From Halomonas halmophila (GTDB taxonomy: Bacteria > Pseudomonadota > Gammaproteobacteria > Pseudomonadales > Halomonadaceae): a DNA stretch of 64,000 nt. Positions within the stretch are counted from its first letter, which is position 1, and each line of letters starts with the position of its first letter. The stretch is from NCBI RefSeq assembly GCF_006540005.1, contig NZ_BJOC01000012.1, positions 1-64,000 of the forward strand. Reading direction: 5' to 3'. This document shows positions 28,178-37,069 of the stretch, one piece after another. The notes beneath the pieces are model-generated. The model made no database searches. It was not told where the DNA came from and was given only the letters and a program-made list of their open reading frames with translations. A program made the translations under genes and the position numbers.

Positions 28178-28206
28178 GTGTCATTAATATGTTGGTTAAT
28201 TGACAC
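28178..28206. promoter_or_regulatory. AT-rich inverted repeat upstream of parA-like gene
   Basis: GTGTCA and TGACAC (28178-28183 and 28201-28206) flank an AT-rich centre that nearly continues the symmetry (TTAA on both sides). The site lies 20-45 bases upstream of the start codon. It could be an autoregulatory site; evidence is symmetry only. Confidence 0.3.
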
Positions 28207-28269
28207 CGCATCATAACAAGAATGACATAAACAATTGTTACGACCAGATGATGCATGCCGCCTCCGGCA

Positions 28270-28578
28270 TCAGGAAAGCAGCTTGCCGAGGCGTTTCAGG
28301 GTGAGGGCCCCCATGGCGACACGGTTGGCGGCCTTGATGGCCGGCCCGGGACGACGCAGGACCACCGTCAGCAGGATGCCACTGCCGATCAGAAGCGGGG
28401 TACGCAGGCGGTTCAGCATCTCCCACCTGTCGTCCAGCGGGCTGATGGCATCGTGCCACTGCTCGCTGGCCATCAGGGTATCGAGGCGCTGGTCTTCGAT
28501 GGTGGCTTCCAGCGCCGCCTTGCGCTGTCGGCGAGACGGCGATGCGTCCCGGCTATTGCTGGCGTTGTGGCGCTTCAC
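28270..28578 (-). CDS. yqjK: YqjK-like small membrane protein
   Basis: A 102-residue protein matching E. coli YqjK (99 aa) in layout: a basic N-terminus with RRQRKAALEATIEDQRLD, a W/R-rich middle and one C-terminal membrane segment (LLIGSGILLTVVL). It follows yqjD and yqjE as in E. coli. The GTG at 28578 is chosen because GGAG lies seven bases upstream; another GTG at 28599 would add seven residues. The start overlaps the end of yqjE by 26 bases. Its role is not known. Confidence 0.8.
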   Translation of the reverse strand: MKRHNASNSRDASPSRRQRKAALEATIEDQRLDTLMASEQWHDAISPLDDRWEMLNRLRTPLLIGSGILLTVVLRRPGPAIKAANRVAMGALTLKRLGKLLS

Positions 28579-28960
28579 GTTGTGACTCCAGCAGTTCACG
28601 GTCCAGGGCCAGGTGCTTGAGAGTGCTGGCCAGCAGAGTGGGGCGACGCGCCAGATGCATGACCCAGGCCGCCAGGCCGGCTCCGCCGAACAACAGCACG
28701 CCCGCGCTCACGGCAATGGCCATGAGGCGGTGGCTTTCCCAGAAGGCGACGATGACCAGGGTAGTCAGCGCGCCGAGTCCGAGCAGCAGCAGGATCATGC
28801 TCAGCCCGGCGAGCAGCAGTATGCCCACCAGCCGCGCGCGTTCCTCTTCCAGTTCGAGAACGGCGAGTCGCAGGCGCGTCTCGCCGGTGGCCAGCAGGCT
28901 GCCGAGTATCCGTTTGCCGGCATCGAACAGCCGCTGAGCCGGTCCCTGGCTCTCCGACAT
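28553..28960 (-). CDS. yqjE: YqjE-type membrane protein (phage-holin-like family)
   Basis: A 135-residue protein with an amphipathic N-terminal helix and two strong membrane segments (LVGILLLAGLSMILLLLGLG and LMAIAVSAGVLLFGGAGLA), the pattern of the YqjE/Actino-phage-holin III family. In E. coli it is co-transcribed with yqjD and yqjK. Its ATG overlaps the yqjD stop by one base. It is an inner membrane protein thought to be linked to stationary-phase or osmotic stress; no molecular activity is established. Confidence 0.85.
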   Translation of the reverse strand: MSESQGPAQRLFDAGKRILGSLLATGETRLRLAVLELEEERARLVGILLLAGLSMILLLLGLGALTTLVIVAFWESHRLMAIAVSAGVLLFGGAGLAAWVMHLARRPTLLASTLKHLALDRELLESQREAPQRQQ

Positions 28961-29325
28961 CAGCGCCGTCCGATCAGCAGACCGATGACCACGCCGGCGG
29001 CGGCGCCGATGCCGATGCTGGTCCAGGGGTTGTCATGCACATAGCGGTCCGCGCTGTCGGCCCGACGCGTCACATGGTCGCGCGCTTCGTGATAGGCGTG
29101 TTCGCCACGCGACTCGAGACGGCTGCGGGTATCCTGGAGGCGTTTTTCGGCCCGCGCACGCATTTCCTTGACGTTCTGTCGAGAGTCATCGGCCGTGGCG
29201 TTGACCAGCTCCTCGACCGTCCGCGAGAGGTGATGGAGGTCATCCTTGAGTTGCTGGGAGGCCTCCTGGCGCTGTGTACGCGAGCTCTCAGGTGTTCCGC
29301 TGCCGCTTGATGTTTCTTCCATCAT
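28960..29325 (-). CDS. yqjD: DUF883 family protein (YqjD/ElaB-like)
   Basis: A 121-residue protein with a charged helical body and a short C-terminal glycine-rich membrane segment (IGIGAAAGVVIGLLIGRR), the hallmark of YqjD/ElaB proteins. In E. coli these are C-tail-anchored inner membrane proteins that bind stationary-phase ribosomes. The ATG at 29325 follows GGAGGAAGACGTC, an excellent Shine-Dalgarno; the frame is open further upstream. It is first in the yqjD-yqjE-yqjK operon. Confidence 0.88.
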   Translation of the reverse strand: MMEETSSGSGTPESSRTQRQEASQQLKDDLHHLSRTVEELVNATADDSRQNVKEMRARAEKRLQDTRSRLESRGEHAYHEARDHVTRRADSADRYVHDNPWTSIGIGAAAGVVIGLLIGRR

Positions 29326-29355
29326 GACGTCTTCCTCCGGGTGTCGATCGTGTCC

Positions 29356-29384
29356 AGCATATGAAGTTGGCGTTAGCGGTGCAA
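29356..29384 (-). promoter_or_regulatory. Putative promoter of the yqjDEK operon
   Basis: On the minus strand, TTGCAC (29379-29384) and TATGCT (29356-29361) are 17 bases apart, 30 bases before the yqjD start. Confidence 0.4.
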
Positions 29385-29421
29385 TCACTTTGCTTGCCCC
29401 GCAACCTCGGGTGTTGTGGCG

Positions 29422-30531
29422 TCAGCGTCCCAGAAGACCCGACGAGAACAGCGGATTCAGACTAAAGCCGATCCCCAGGCGATGCACGTTGCGATCATAG
29501 TCGATCAGGCTGTCTCCGTAGCCGGTGTAATACTGGACGTGCCCGCGTATCTTGCCGAACAGCGGCCAGGAGTAGTCGAACTGGGCCCCCAGATTGCCAT
29601 GGGCGGGGTTGCCGCGGACCATCAGGCTCGCTTCATGGTCCCCGAAAAAACGCCGCGCCACAGTAATATCGCCGTAGCCCATGTATTCCTCGATGTCCGG
29701 GTTATCGTCTTCCTCGGCCGATTCCGGTATCCGCCAGTGAGGCTGCAGCGAGACACCCCAGCCATCCTTGATGAAGGTGCTTGTCAGGATGACACGATTC
29801 CAGCTGCGCGACATCTCGCCGGAGCGGCCATTGGACTGATGATTCAGAGCCAGGCGGTTGTTGATGTTGGTCCAGCCAGCGAATGTCCAGTCCGCGTTGA
29901 AGTCGGCAAAGATCTCGGGCTCGTAGTTGGTTTCGCGGAAGGGCGAGGAAGCGTCGGTATTATAGGCCTGCCACCAGCTTTGCTGGGTATAGGCGAAGAA
30001 CAGGTCGCCGTCTGCCGGCAGGAGGTCTTCCGCCAACTGGAACTTGGCGCTGAACTGGAACTTGACCTCCATGTGATCCGCATCGGCGTCGTTGTCGATA
30101 CTGTTGAAGGCCGGCTCATTGGGGCTATTGGTATAGCTCAACGGCAACAGGTAGTTACGCCGATGGGTCGTGATGGCATAGGGATTCTGCTCGGACTCTT
30201 CCTCCAACAGGCGACGCGTGACCACGGACGTCTCCAGCGGCTGTTCCGGCTCCGCCGTCCCGGCTGCTTCCACCTGACGGCCCCCGGCGTCCTGCGCCGA
30301 GTGTTGGCTGGATGTTGCATCGACCCGGGCGGACGTGGGGGCCGCCTGGGGCGAGCCGGCGGCACGCTCGTCTTGCAGGCGCCCGCGCAACTTGCCGAGT
30401 TCGGCCTGCAGCGACTGAATACGCGACTCGATGGCCTCGCGCTCGGCTTCGGTCAGGGGTTCCGCCGCCTGGGCCTGGCTCGACAGGCCGGCCAGCATCA
30501 GGGTAACAACGAGGAGTCGAGATGGCTTCAT
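29422..30531 (-). CDS. pldA: Outer membrane phospholipase A (OMPLA)
   Basis: A 369-residue outer membrane protein with a signal peptide (LLVVTLMLAGLSSQAQA), an N-terminal helical coiled coil of about residues 25-60 followed by a low-complexity linker, and the OMPLA barrel. The active-site segment reads NHQSNGR with H231 and S233, and N245 lies 14 residues after the His, exactly the spacing of E. coli His142, Ser144 and Asn156. The HRRNYLLPLSYT segment at the barrel start is also family-typical. OMPLA hydrolyses phospholipids misplaced in the outer leaflet, and is Ca2+-dependent and active as a dimer. The coiled-coil extension is absent from E. coli PldA. Divergent from the mscK-like gene. Confidence 0.93.
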   Translation of the reverse strand: MKPSRLLVVTLMLAGLSSQAQAAEPLTEAEREAIESRIQSLQAELGKLRGRLQDERAAGSPQAAPTSARVDATSSQHSAQDAGGRQVEAAGTAEPEQPLETSVVTRRLLEEESEQNPYAITTHRRNYLLPLSYTNSPNEPAFNSIDNDADADHMEVKFQFSAKFQLAEDLLPADGDLFFAYTQQSWWQAYNTDASSPFRETNYEPEIFADFNADWTFAGWTNINNRLALNHQSNGRSGEMSRSWNRVILTSTFIKDGWGVSLQPHWRIPESAEEDDNPDIEEYMGYGDITVARRFFGDHEASLMVRGNPAHGNLGAQFDYSWPLFGKIRGHVQYYTGYGDSLIDYDRNVHRLGIGFSLNPLFSSGLLGR

Positions 30532-30564
30532 GCGCCGCCTGCTTGATTGGGATATAGGCCCTCG

Positions 30565-30592
30565 TTTCTACCATGACGACAGGGCAAGTCAA
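30565..30592 (-). promoter_or_regulatory. Putative sigma70 promoter of pldA
   Basis: On the minus strand, TTGACT (30587-30592) and TAGAAA (30565-30570) are 16 bases apart, 34 bases from the pldA start. The -35 matches consensus at five of six positions. Confidence 0.55.
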
Positions 30593-30685
30593 CTGTGGCG
30601 GTATGGCGACGAGAAGCGTTGCTTTGCCGACCCGATGCGCCGAGAATCCAATCAACCTGGTGATGTCACCGATGACGAGGTGTCC

Positions 30686-33600
30686 GTGAACAGAGTCTCC
30701 CGCCGTGCCGGCAAGCGAGTCTTGCACATTGTTTGCCTATTGATGCTGTTGATGGCCTCGACGAGCTGGGCGGCTGACTTGCCGACACGCGAGTCGCTGG
30801 AACAGCGCCTCGAGGAATTGCGTCCCGCCGACGGCCAGCAGGTCGATGCGGCGACCCAGGAAAAGCTCGATATTCTCCAGGCGACCCTCCAGGAGCTGGC
30901 GACGCTGGAGGCTACGCGGGCGCGTCTCGCCGAGCTCGAGTCGCGGATCGGTCAGGCGCCGGAGGAGATCGAAGCGCTGCAGCAGGCGCTGCAGGATAGC
31001 GAAGACGATACCCCTGCGGATTCGCTGTCGTCACTGGAATCCCTGCCACTGGCGACCCTCGAGCAGCGGCTGGAGGCCGCCAGCGTGGCGCTGCGCAATG
31101 ATCAGGAACGCTTGTCACAGGTCGAGACGCGTCTGCTGGGCACCCAGACACTGCCCGAGCGTGCACAACAGGGCATCGCCGAGGCCACCGAGCTGGCCGA
31201 GCAAAGTCGTCGCAGCCTCGAAAACCTGAACGCACAGAATGTCGAAGAACGCGATCCGCGCTTGCTGCAGGCCCGCGTCAAGCGCGCCCTGGCCGAGCAG
31301 CGCCTGGCGTTGCATCAACGCGAGCTGGCCACCAACACCCGGCTGCGTGAGCTGGAGCGGCAGCGGCGGGCGCTGCTGGAGCGCCAGGTCGCCAGTCAGG
31401 AAGCTCGTCTGCTGTCGCTGCAACGCCTGATCGACGAGCGCCGTCGCGAGCGCTCCGAGCAGGCCATTGCCGATGCCGTGCAGGACGAGCCCGATGAGGT
31501 GGCACGGCATCCGCAGATCAGCGAGGCACAGCGCATCAATCGCGAGCTGAGCCTGGAACTGCTGCGGATGACCAGTCGCTCCAATGAATTGGTGCGCCAG
31601 GGGCTGGACGTTCGCCGTCAGCTCGAGCAGGTACGTCAACTGCAACGTGGCCTGGACGAGCATGTCGATGCCATCCGTGGCAGCACCTTGCTGTCGCGGA
31701 TTCTGCGCGAGCAACGAGAGGCCTTGCCTCAGGTGGAGGTGCGCGGTGGCCTCAAGGATGAAATCGCCGACTGGCGACTGCGCCAGTTCGAGCTGGAGCG
31801 CCAGAGTGATGTGCTCAAGGATGCCGAAGCACAGGCGCGCCAGCGTCTTCAGGAGGCGGGTGTCACGGATGTCTCGACGGCACTGGTGCAGCCCCTGACT
31901 CAGCTTTTGCAGGCGCGTCGTGACCTCATGGACCAGTTGGAGCCGACCTACAGCGAAATGCTCAGCTCGGCCATCGAACTGCAGCTGCATCAGCAGCAGC
32001 TGCTGTCTACCAGCCGTTCGCTGCGCGACACCATCGACAAGCAGCTGTTCTGGATTGCCAATGCGCGGCCGCTCGACCTTGCCTGGCTGCTCAAGTTGCC
32101 CGAGCATCTGCTTACCGAGTGGCGAGAGGGCGAGTGGCGCCAGCTTCTGCCGCATCGCTGGACCCTGCCGGATGCCGGCGCCCTGATCGCCATTGTGCCG
32201 TTGTTGATGAGCGGCGTGTTGCTGCTGTTGCGGCGTTCGCTCAAGCGTCGGCTGCAGCGCCTGCATGAAGAGATCGGCCATCTGCGTTCGGACAGTCAGG
32301 CCCACACGCCCCAGGCGGTGTTGCTCAATGCCCTGCTGGCGGCCCCCATGCCACTGCTGCTGGCGGGTGTCGCGGCCGTGCTGTCGTGGGGCGGGCAGGG
32401 CGCCGCGCCGGTGATCGGCGGCTCTCTGGTTCAGGTCGCCCTGGCCGGGGCCGTGGTCGCCATGGCACGACGCCTGCTGGTGCCGGATGGCGTGGCGGTA
32501 CGGCATTTCTACTGGCCTGCCGGCTATGTGGCGCGCCTGCGGCGCTGGCTGTGGTGGCTGCTGGTCGCCATGATTCCGGTGCTGCTGATTGCCCCACCGG
32601 CCAGAGAGGCCGGCATCAACCTCAACCTGCGGCCGGTAGCGATGCTGATATTGCTCGCCGGCTTCGTCGGCATGAGTGTGTCGCTCGGCAAGCTGATCCT
32701 GGCGCACACGCCCTTTTTCGGCGTCAAGCTGTTCCGCCTGGTGCTGGGGCTTTCCATGGCTGCCGTGCCGCTGGTGCTGACGGGCCTGGTCGTCTCCGGC
32801 TATGCCTACACCGCCCTGAGCCTGGTCAGCCGCTTCGTCATGACGCTCTATCTGCTGGGGGGCTGGATTCTGGTCGAGGCGGCGGTGGTGCGCGGCCTGG
32901 CCGTGGCCGCCCGTCGGCTGGCCTACCGGCGTGCCCTGGCACGACGCCGCGCCCAGCAGGAACACGAGGGGGAGAGCGGCCTCGATATCGTCGAGGAACC
33001 GCCGCTGGACATGCAGCAGGTCAACCAGCAATCCCTGCGGCTGGCCAAGCTGGGGCTGATGATCGGCTTCCTGGTCGCGCTCTACATGGTCTGGGCGGAT
33101 CTGTTGACGGTCTTCGGCTATCTGGAACAGGTCATGCTGTTTGCGGATGAAGGGCAGGGCGCCGACATCGTCGGTGGTGCCATGTCGGTCGCGGATATCA
33201 TCGTGGCCCTGATGATCATCGGCCTGACCCTGATGCTGGCGCGCAACCTGCCCGGACTGCTGGAAGTTATGGTGCTGTCGCGGCTCGAGCTCAAGCAGGG
33301 CAGCGCCTATGCCATCACCTCGCTGCTGTCCTACACCATCGTCGGTACCGGCGTGGTCATGTCACTCGGCGCGCTCGGCGTGGCCTGGAGCAACCTGCAG
33401 TGGCTGGTCGCTGCCCTGGGTGTCGGCCTCGGCTTCGGCCTGCAGGAAATCTTTGCCAACTTCATCTCCGGGTTGATCATTCTCTTCGAACGCCCGGTAC
33501 GCATCGGCGACACCATTACCCTGGGTAATCTCACCGGCACCGTCAGCCGCATTCGCATCCGAGCCACCACGGTCACCGACTTCGATCGCAAGGAAATCAT

Positions 33601-34087
33601 CATCCCCAACAAGACCTTCGTCACCGACCAGTTGATCAACTGGTCGCTGTCGGACAGCATCACCCGAGTGATCCTGACCTATGGCGTGCAACTCGGCACG
33701 CCACCGCAGCTGATGCAGCGACTTCTGCAGCAGGCCGCCGACGAGAACGAGCGCGTGCTGCGTGACCCGCCGCCGGAAATCTTCTTCATGCGCTATACCG
33801 AGAGCGCCATGGAGTATGAGCTGCGTGTCTACGTCAACAGCCTCGGCGATCGGCTGTTTGCCACCGACGAAATCAACTCGCGGGTCGGCCAGCTGCTGGC
33901 CGAGCATGACCTGAACATCGCCTTCAATCAGATGGATGTCTGGCTGCACCGCAGCGACGGCACCAGGGCGCGACTGGAGTCCCGGCCATCCGCGAGTTCG
34001 TCGAGCACAAAGCCGCCCAGTCACCCGCCCCCGGGCGCGCCCGGTGATCCCGGTGATGTCAGTGGTGGCGACGGGGGCGGACGATAG
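30686..34087 (+). CDS. mscK: Large mechanosensitive channel of the MscK/MscM type
   Basis: A 1,133-residue inner membrane protein, close to E. coli MscK (1,120 aa). After a signal peptide (HIVCLLMLLMASTSWAA) comes a long Gln/Glu/Arg-rich periplasmic coiled-coil region to about residue 490, then several membrane helices, then the MscS pore and beta domain at about 900-1110 (GFGLQEIFANFISGLIILF, then FERPVRIGD and DFDRKEIIIPNKTFV). It releases solutes on sudden osmotic down-shift, highly relevant in a salt-adapted cell. The GTG at 30686 is chosen because it starts the signal peptide and follows GAGG at six bases; the frame is open 85 codons further, into the pldA promoter. A Pro/Ser/Gly-rich C-terminal tail is unstructured. 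Confidence 0.92.
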   Translation: MNRVSRRAGKRVLHIVCLLMLLMASTSWAADLPTRESLEQRLEELRPADGQQVDAATQEKLDILQATLQELATLEATRARLAELESRIGQAPEEIEALQQALQDSEDDTPADSLSSLESLPLATLEQRLEAASVALRNDQERLSQVETRLLGTQTLPERAQQGIAEATELAEQSRRSLENLNAQNVEERDPRLLQARVKRALAEQRLALHQRELATNTRLRELERQRRALLERQVASQEARLLSLQRLIDERRRERSEQAIADAVQDEPDEVARHPQISEAQRINRELSLELLRMTSRSNELVRQGLDVRRQLEQVRQLQRGLDEHVDAIRGSTLLSRILREQREALPQVEVRGGLKDEIADWRLRQFELERQSDVLKDAEAQARQRLQEAGVTDVSTALVQPLTQLLQARRDLMDQLEPTYSEMLSSAIELQLHQQQLLSTSRSLRDTIDKQLFWIANARPLDLAWLLKLPEHLLTEWREGEWRQLLPHRWTLPDAGALIAIVPLLMSGVLLLLRRSLKRRLQRLHEEIGHLRSDSQAHTPQAVLLNALLAAPMPLLLAGVAAVLSWGGQGAAPVIGGSLVQVALAGAVVAMARRLLVPDGVAVRHFYWPAGYVARLRRWLWWLLVAMIPVLLIAPPAREAGINLNLRPVAMLILLAGFVGMSVSLGKLILAHTPFFGVKLFRLVLGLSMAAVPLVLTGLVVSGYAYTALSLVSRFVMTLYLLGGWILVEAAVVRGLAVAARRLAYRRALARRRAQQEHEGESGLDIVEEPPLDMQQVNQQSLRLAKLGLMIGFLVALYMVWADLLTVFGYLEQVMLFADEGQGADIVGGAMSVADIIVALMIIGLTLMLARNLPGLLEVMVLSRLELKQGSAYAITSLLSYTIVGTGVVMSLGALGVAWSNLQWLVAALGVGLGFGLQEIFANFISGLIILFERPVRIGDTITLGNLTGTVSRIRIRATTVTDFDRKEIIIPNKTFVTDQLINWSLSDSITRVILTYGVQLGTPPQLMQRLLQQAADENERVLRDPPPEIFFMRYTESAMEYELRVYVNSLGDRLFATDEINSRVGQLLAEHDLNIAFNQMDVWLHRSDGTRARLESRPSASSSSTKPPSHPPPGAPGDPGDVSGGDGGGR

Positions 34088-34125
34088 TTGTCGCGTATCG
34101 CCATGCCGGGCTAGAGCCTTGCGCT

Positions 34126-34884
34126 TCAACCACCCCGTTTGGCATACAGCAGAAACTCGCGGTTGCCGTCGCCGCCGCGGATCGGGCTTTCCTGCCAGTG
34201 ATGGACCCTGAAGCCGCTGGCCTCGCAGGCGGTCCGTAGGCGCGCTTCGACATCGGCGTAGCGGTGGGGCTGGGTGACCAGGCCCTGGGCGTTGACGCCG
34301 TCGGGGCCGACTTCGAACTGGGGTTTGACCAGCGACAGCAGTTCGCTACCTGCCGGCAGGATGGCTGCCAGCTCGGGCAGGATCAGGGTCTGGGAGATGA
34401 AGGCCACATCCATGACGGCCATATCCACCGAGTGTTGGCCGAGGGCGTGCTGCAGGGTGGCATCGTCGCGCATGGCGCGGGCATTCAGGCCTTCCAGGCA
34501 GGTCACGCGCGGGTCGTCGCGCAGGCCGGCTTCCAGCTGGTCGCGACCGACCTCGACGCCGATGACGTGCCGGGCGCCATGGCGCAGGGCGCAGTCGGTG
34601 AAGCCGCCCGTGGACTGGCCCACGTCCAGCACGTCGCGGCCCTCCAAGGATAACGCCAGGCTGGCCAGCAGGGCTTCCAGCTTGAGGCCTGCTCGCGAGA
34701 CATAGCGCTCTTCCGGGTCGTCCTCGACCAGCAGGGTGACCGTCTCGGCCAGTTTCTCGCCGGGGCGGGCCAGCACCTTGCCGTCATCGGCGCGGCGCAC
34801 CCGGCCATGGCGAATCAGGCGTTGGGCGCGGGTGCGGGAACGGGCCAGACCCTGGCCGAGCAGGAGTTGATCGAGGCGAGGCAT
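34126..34884 (-). CDS. tlyA: TlyA family 2'-O-methyltransferase (S4 and FtsJ-like domains)
   Basis: A 252-residue protein with an N-terminal S4 RNA-binding domain (RLDQLLLGQGLARSRTRAQR) and an FtsJ-like SAM-dependent methyltransferase domain (DVLDVGQSTGGFTD, then MDVAFIS and LVKPQFEVG). TlyA proteins add 2'-O-methyl groups to rRNA (16S and 23S in mycobacteria); the alternative name hemolysin A is historical. It is convergent with mscK and follows the 682-residue protein gene on the same strand, but has its own promoter-like sequence. Confidence 0.9.
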   Translation of the reverse strand: MPRLDQLLLGQGLARSRTRAQRLIRHGRVRRADDGKVLARPGEKLAETVTLLVEDDPEERYVSRAGLKLEALLASLALSLEGRDVLDVGQSTGGFTDCALRHGARHVIGVEVGRDQLEAGLRDDPRVTCLEGLNARAMRDDATLQHALGQHSVDMAVMDVAFISQTLILPELAAILPAGSELLSLVKPQFEVGPDGVNAQGLVTQPHRYADVEARLRTACEASGFRVHHWQESPIRGGDGNREFLLYAKRGG

Positions 34885-34916
34885 GATGAGCGTCGGGTTC
34901 GTCCGGGAAAAGCGCG

Positions 34917-34944
34917 ATTATGCCACAAGCGACAAGCGTGATAA
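34917..34944 (-). promoter_or_regulatory. Putative promoter of tlyA
   Basis: On the minus strand, TTATCA (34939-34944) and CATAAT (34917-34922) are 16 bases apart, 33 bases before the tlyA start. Confidence 0.5.
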
Positions 34945-34945
34945 G

Positions 34946-34972
34946 CCCGGACGGGCGGTAACGCCCTCCGGG
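34946..34972 (-). terminator. GC-rich hairpin after the 682-aa protein gene
   Basis: CCCGGAGGGCG and CGCCCGTCCGGG form a long stem with one bulge and a 4-base loop, 10 bases after the stop of the gene ending at 34982. It has no proper T-tract, so termination would be weak; it lies directly before the tlyA promoter. Confidence 0.5.
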
Positions 34973-34981
34973 CAGGTGGCG

Positions 34982-37030
34982 TTACACCGGCGAACCGGTG
35001 CCCGCCGAGGCCTGCAGTCCACCTGGCGGCAGGCGGTCGGCGCCCCAGCTGCGCTCGACGTACCCGATGACGCGTGTCAGTTCTTCTTCGGGGACCTGGG
35101 CCAGCTCGCCGCGTTCCAGCGGGTCGTGGTGGAAGATGTAGAGCCGTGAGGCGAACTGGTCGAAGGGCAGCGAGGCTTCACCGAAACGTTCGCCGTGTCC
35201 GGCGGTGCTGACCATCACACCGTCTCCCCAGTTCTGGCCGCTGTCGTTGTTGGGGTTGTAGAAGTAGATGCGCGTGACGCCGTCCGGGTCGAGCCCGGCG
35301 CGCAGGATGCTGATGGCATGCCAGCCGATGAAGCGGGCCGCGCTGTCGGTCACGGCGATGCCTGCCGGCTGGGGATGAATCAATGGCTGATTGCCGTTGT
35401 AATCCGGGTGATAGCTGGCATAGAAGTGGCGCAGGAAATGCTCCAGCTCGCTGAGCTGGCCGCTGGCTACGTCGACATTGATGCGAAAGCCGCGCCCCGA
35501 CCACCAGCCATGAAACTCCGGGTTCACCCAGCGGTGGGGGTCACCCTCGCGGTCGACACAGCGCCTTCCCATCTCGGCATAGATGCGATCCAGGTGCGGC
35601 ACCACGATCAGCGACACCGGGTCGAGGTCCATGGGCAATTCGGTGGCCACACCCGACAGACAGGCCATGGAGGAGATCGACTGACCCTCGAAGTGCATGA
35701 TGATGTCATCGTCGCGGGCGGCCCAGGCGATCATCTGCAGCAGGTAGTCCGGATCGTTGTAGGCCCACATGGAAAGGGCCCGCGCCGACTGGCAGGTCGG
35801 GTTGTTGCCCTGACCCACGCCCAGCGGCAGGCCCAGCATGCACAGCACGCCCTCCAGCAGTCGGGCTTGCGGCGCCACCTCATCGCCGAAGGCGAGGTTG
35901 AGGCGCGCCTGTGACCACTCGGAAAGCACCAGGCCGAGCTGGCGCCACATGGCGGGCGCCACTGGGGGCTGATAGAGCACGCCACGCTCGAGCATCAGCG
36001 CCATGCCATAGGCCGCCTGGGCGGTTTGCGGCAGGATGGCATCGTGGATCAGGGCATGCGTCAGCTGCCGATAGCACAGCAGGCAATCGCGCCCCGTGGC
36101 CGAGAGCCCCAGGGCCTCGCTGAGCAGGTGGTCGTTGCGCTGGGTGTTCAGGTGTTGCAGCAGCACGGCGTGGTAGGGCGAAACCAGGCCGGTGTCGTGC
36201 ATGGCCCGGGCAAAGCCGGTGGCTTCCGCCTGCAGGGCCGTGGTGTCCATGCTCGCCAGGCGCTCGCCATAGATGGCTATTCCGGGGTCCTCGCGGCATG
36301 CCTGGGTGGGGCCGAACAACGAGCTGACCAGACGGTCCGCCCCCTGGCCGCTGCTGCCCAGGTCGATGGCCGGGTCGGCCTGACAGATGGCGATCTGGGT
36401 GATCATGCGCTTGACCGGCTCGACCTGGATGGGCCTCTGGTTGAGGATGCGCCAGATCTCCTCGATCAGCTGGTCGATGATGTGCTCGTAGCCGATGCGC
36501 CGCGCCAGGTGCTGAAAGAGCTGCCGTGGCAACATGGCCAGACGCCCCTGGGATGCCCGCTCGGCCTCGCTGGGGGCGCTGAACAGCAGCGACAGGTTCA
36601 GCGCCATCGTCTGTGACAGATAGTGATGGGCCTGTTCGGTGGTGATCTGTGTATGGGCGGTTTCGCCCTTGGCCACGGGCAGCAGGCGCAGTTCGCTCAG
36701 TGCCTCGATGACCACGGTGTTGGGGTCGGCGCTCTGCAGGGCCTGGACGGTGAGCGAGGGCAGCAGAAACTGGGGGGTTTCCCAGTCCGAGCCCACGAAC
36801 ACTCCGGCGGCCTCCATGGCCGCCGTGCGTTGTTCTACCGCCGCGCAGCCGCCATTCTGCAGCATGGTGCGGCGGGCGGTATCGAGCACCGGCGCCAGCT
36901 TGCCGGGTTTGGCGAATGCCGCGGCCTGGTCCAGCTGATCGATGGCGCTGTCCAGCTTGGCCAACAGGCCGGCAAGCTTGTCCTCATCGACACTGGGCTC
37001 GCCGTTTTGGGGATTAGGTGGCGTCGTCAC
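34982..37030 (-). CDS. Unrecognised 682-aa protein with papain-like catalytic pattern
   Basis: I do not recognise this as a named family. It has no signal peptide and no membrane segment, so it is probably cytoplasmic. The N-terminal 400 residues are mostly helical. The C-terminal third shows a possible papain-fold active site: Q407 six residues before C413 (GQGNNPTCQSARALSMW), as Gln19 and Cys25 in papain; then H571 in GWHAISILRAG and N592 in RIYFYNPNND, the His-then-Asn order of the fold. This suggests a cysteine peptidase, deamidase or transglutaminase-like amidase, but it is inference from motif order. It lies 39 bases downstream of the ATP-grasp gene and is almost certainly co-transcribed with it. 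That pairing hints at a ligase and an amidase acting on the same amide or peptide bond. Confidence 0.8.
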   Translation of the reverse strand: MTTPPNPQNGEPSVDEDKLAGLLAKLDSAIDQLDQAAAFAKPGKLAPVLDTARRTMLQNGGCAAVEQRTAAMEAAGVFVGSDWETPQFLLPSLTVQALQSADPNTVVIEALSELRLLPVAKGETAHTQITTEQAHHYLSQTMALNLSLLFSAPSEAERASQGRLAMLPRQLFQHLARRIGYEHIIDQLIEEIWRILNQRPIQVEPVKRMITQIAICQADPAIDLGSSGQGADRLVSSLFGPTQACREDPGIAIYGERLASMDTTALQAEATGFARAMHDTGLVSPYHAVLLQHLNTQRNDHLLSEALGLSATGRDCLLCYRQLTHALIHDAILPQTAQAAYGMALMLERGVLYQPPVAPAMWRQLGLVLSEWSQARLNLAFGDEVAPQARLLEGVLCMLGLPLGVGQGNNPTCQSARALSMWAYNDPDYLLQMIAWAARDDDIIMHFEGQSISSMACLSGVATELPMDLDPVSLIVVPHLDRIYAEMGRRCVDREGDPHRWVNPEFHGWWSGRGFRINVDVASGQLSELEHFLRHFYASYHPDYNGNQPLIHPQPAGIAVTDSAARFIGWHAISILRAGLDPDGVTRIYFYNPNNDSGQNWGDGVMVSTAGHGERFGEASLPFDQFASRLYIFHHDPLERGELAQVPEEELTRVIGYVERSWGADRLPPGGLQASAGTGSPV

Positions 37031-37069
37031 GCAGACTCCCGATCATTGAATTGGCGCATCAAGCCTGCT

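Noticed and set aside
30431..30685. N-terminal extension of the MscK-type protein
   Set aside because: The frame is open, but it would precede a signal peptide and runs through the pldA start and promoter.
31115..33031. Open frame of about 640 codons antisense to the mscK gene
   Set aside because: Gln/His-rich composition typical of antisense frames; no motif.
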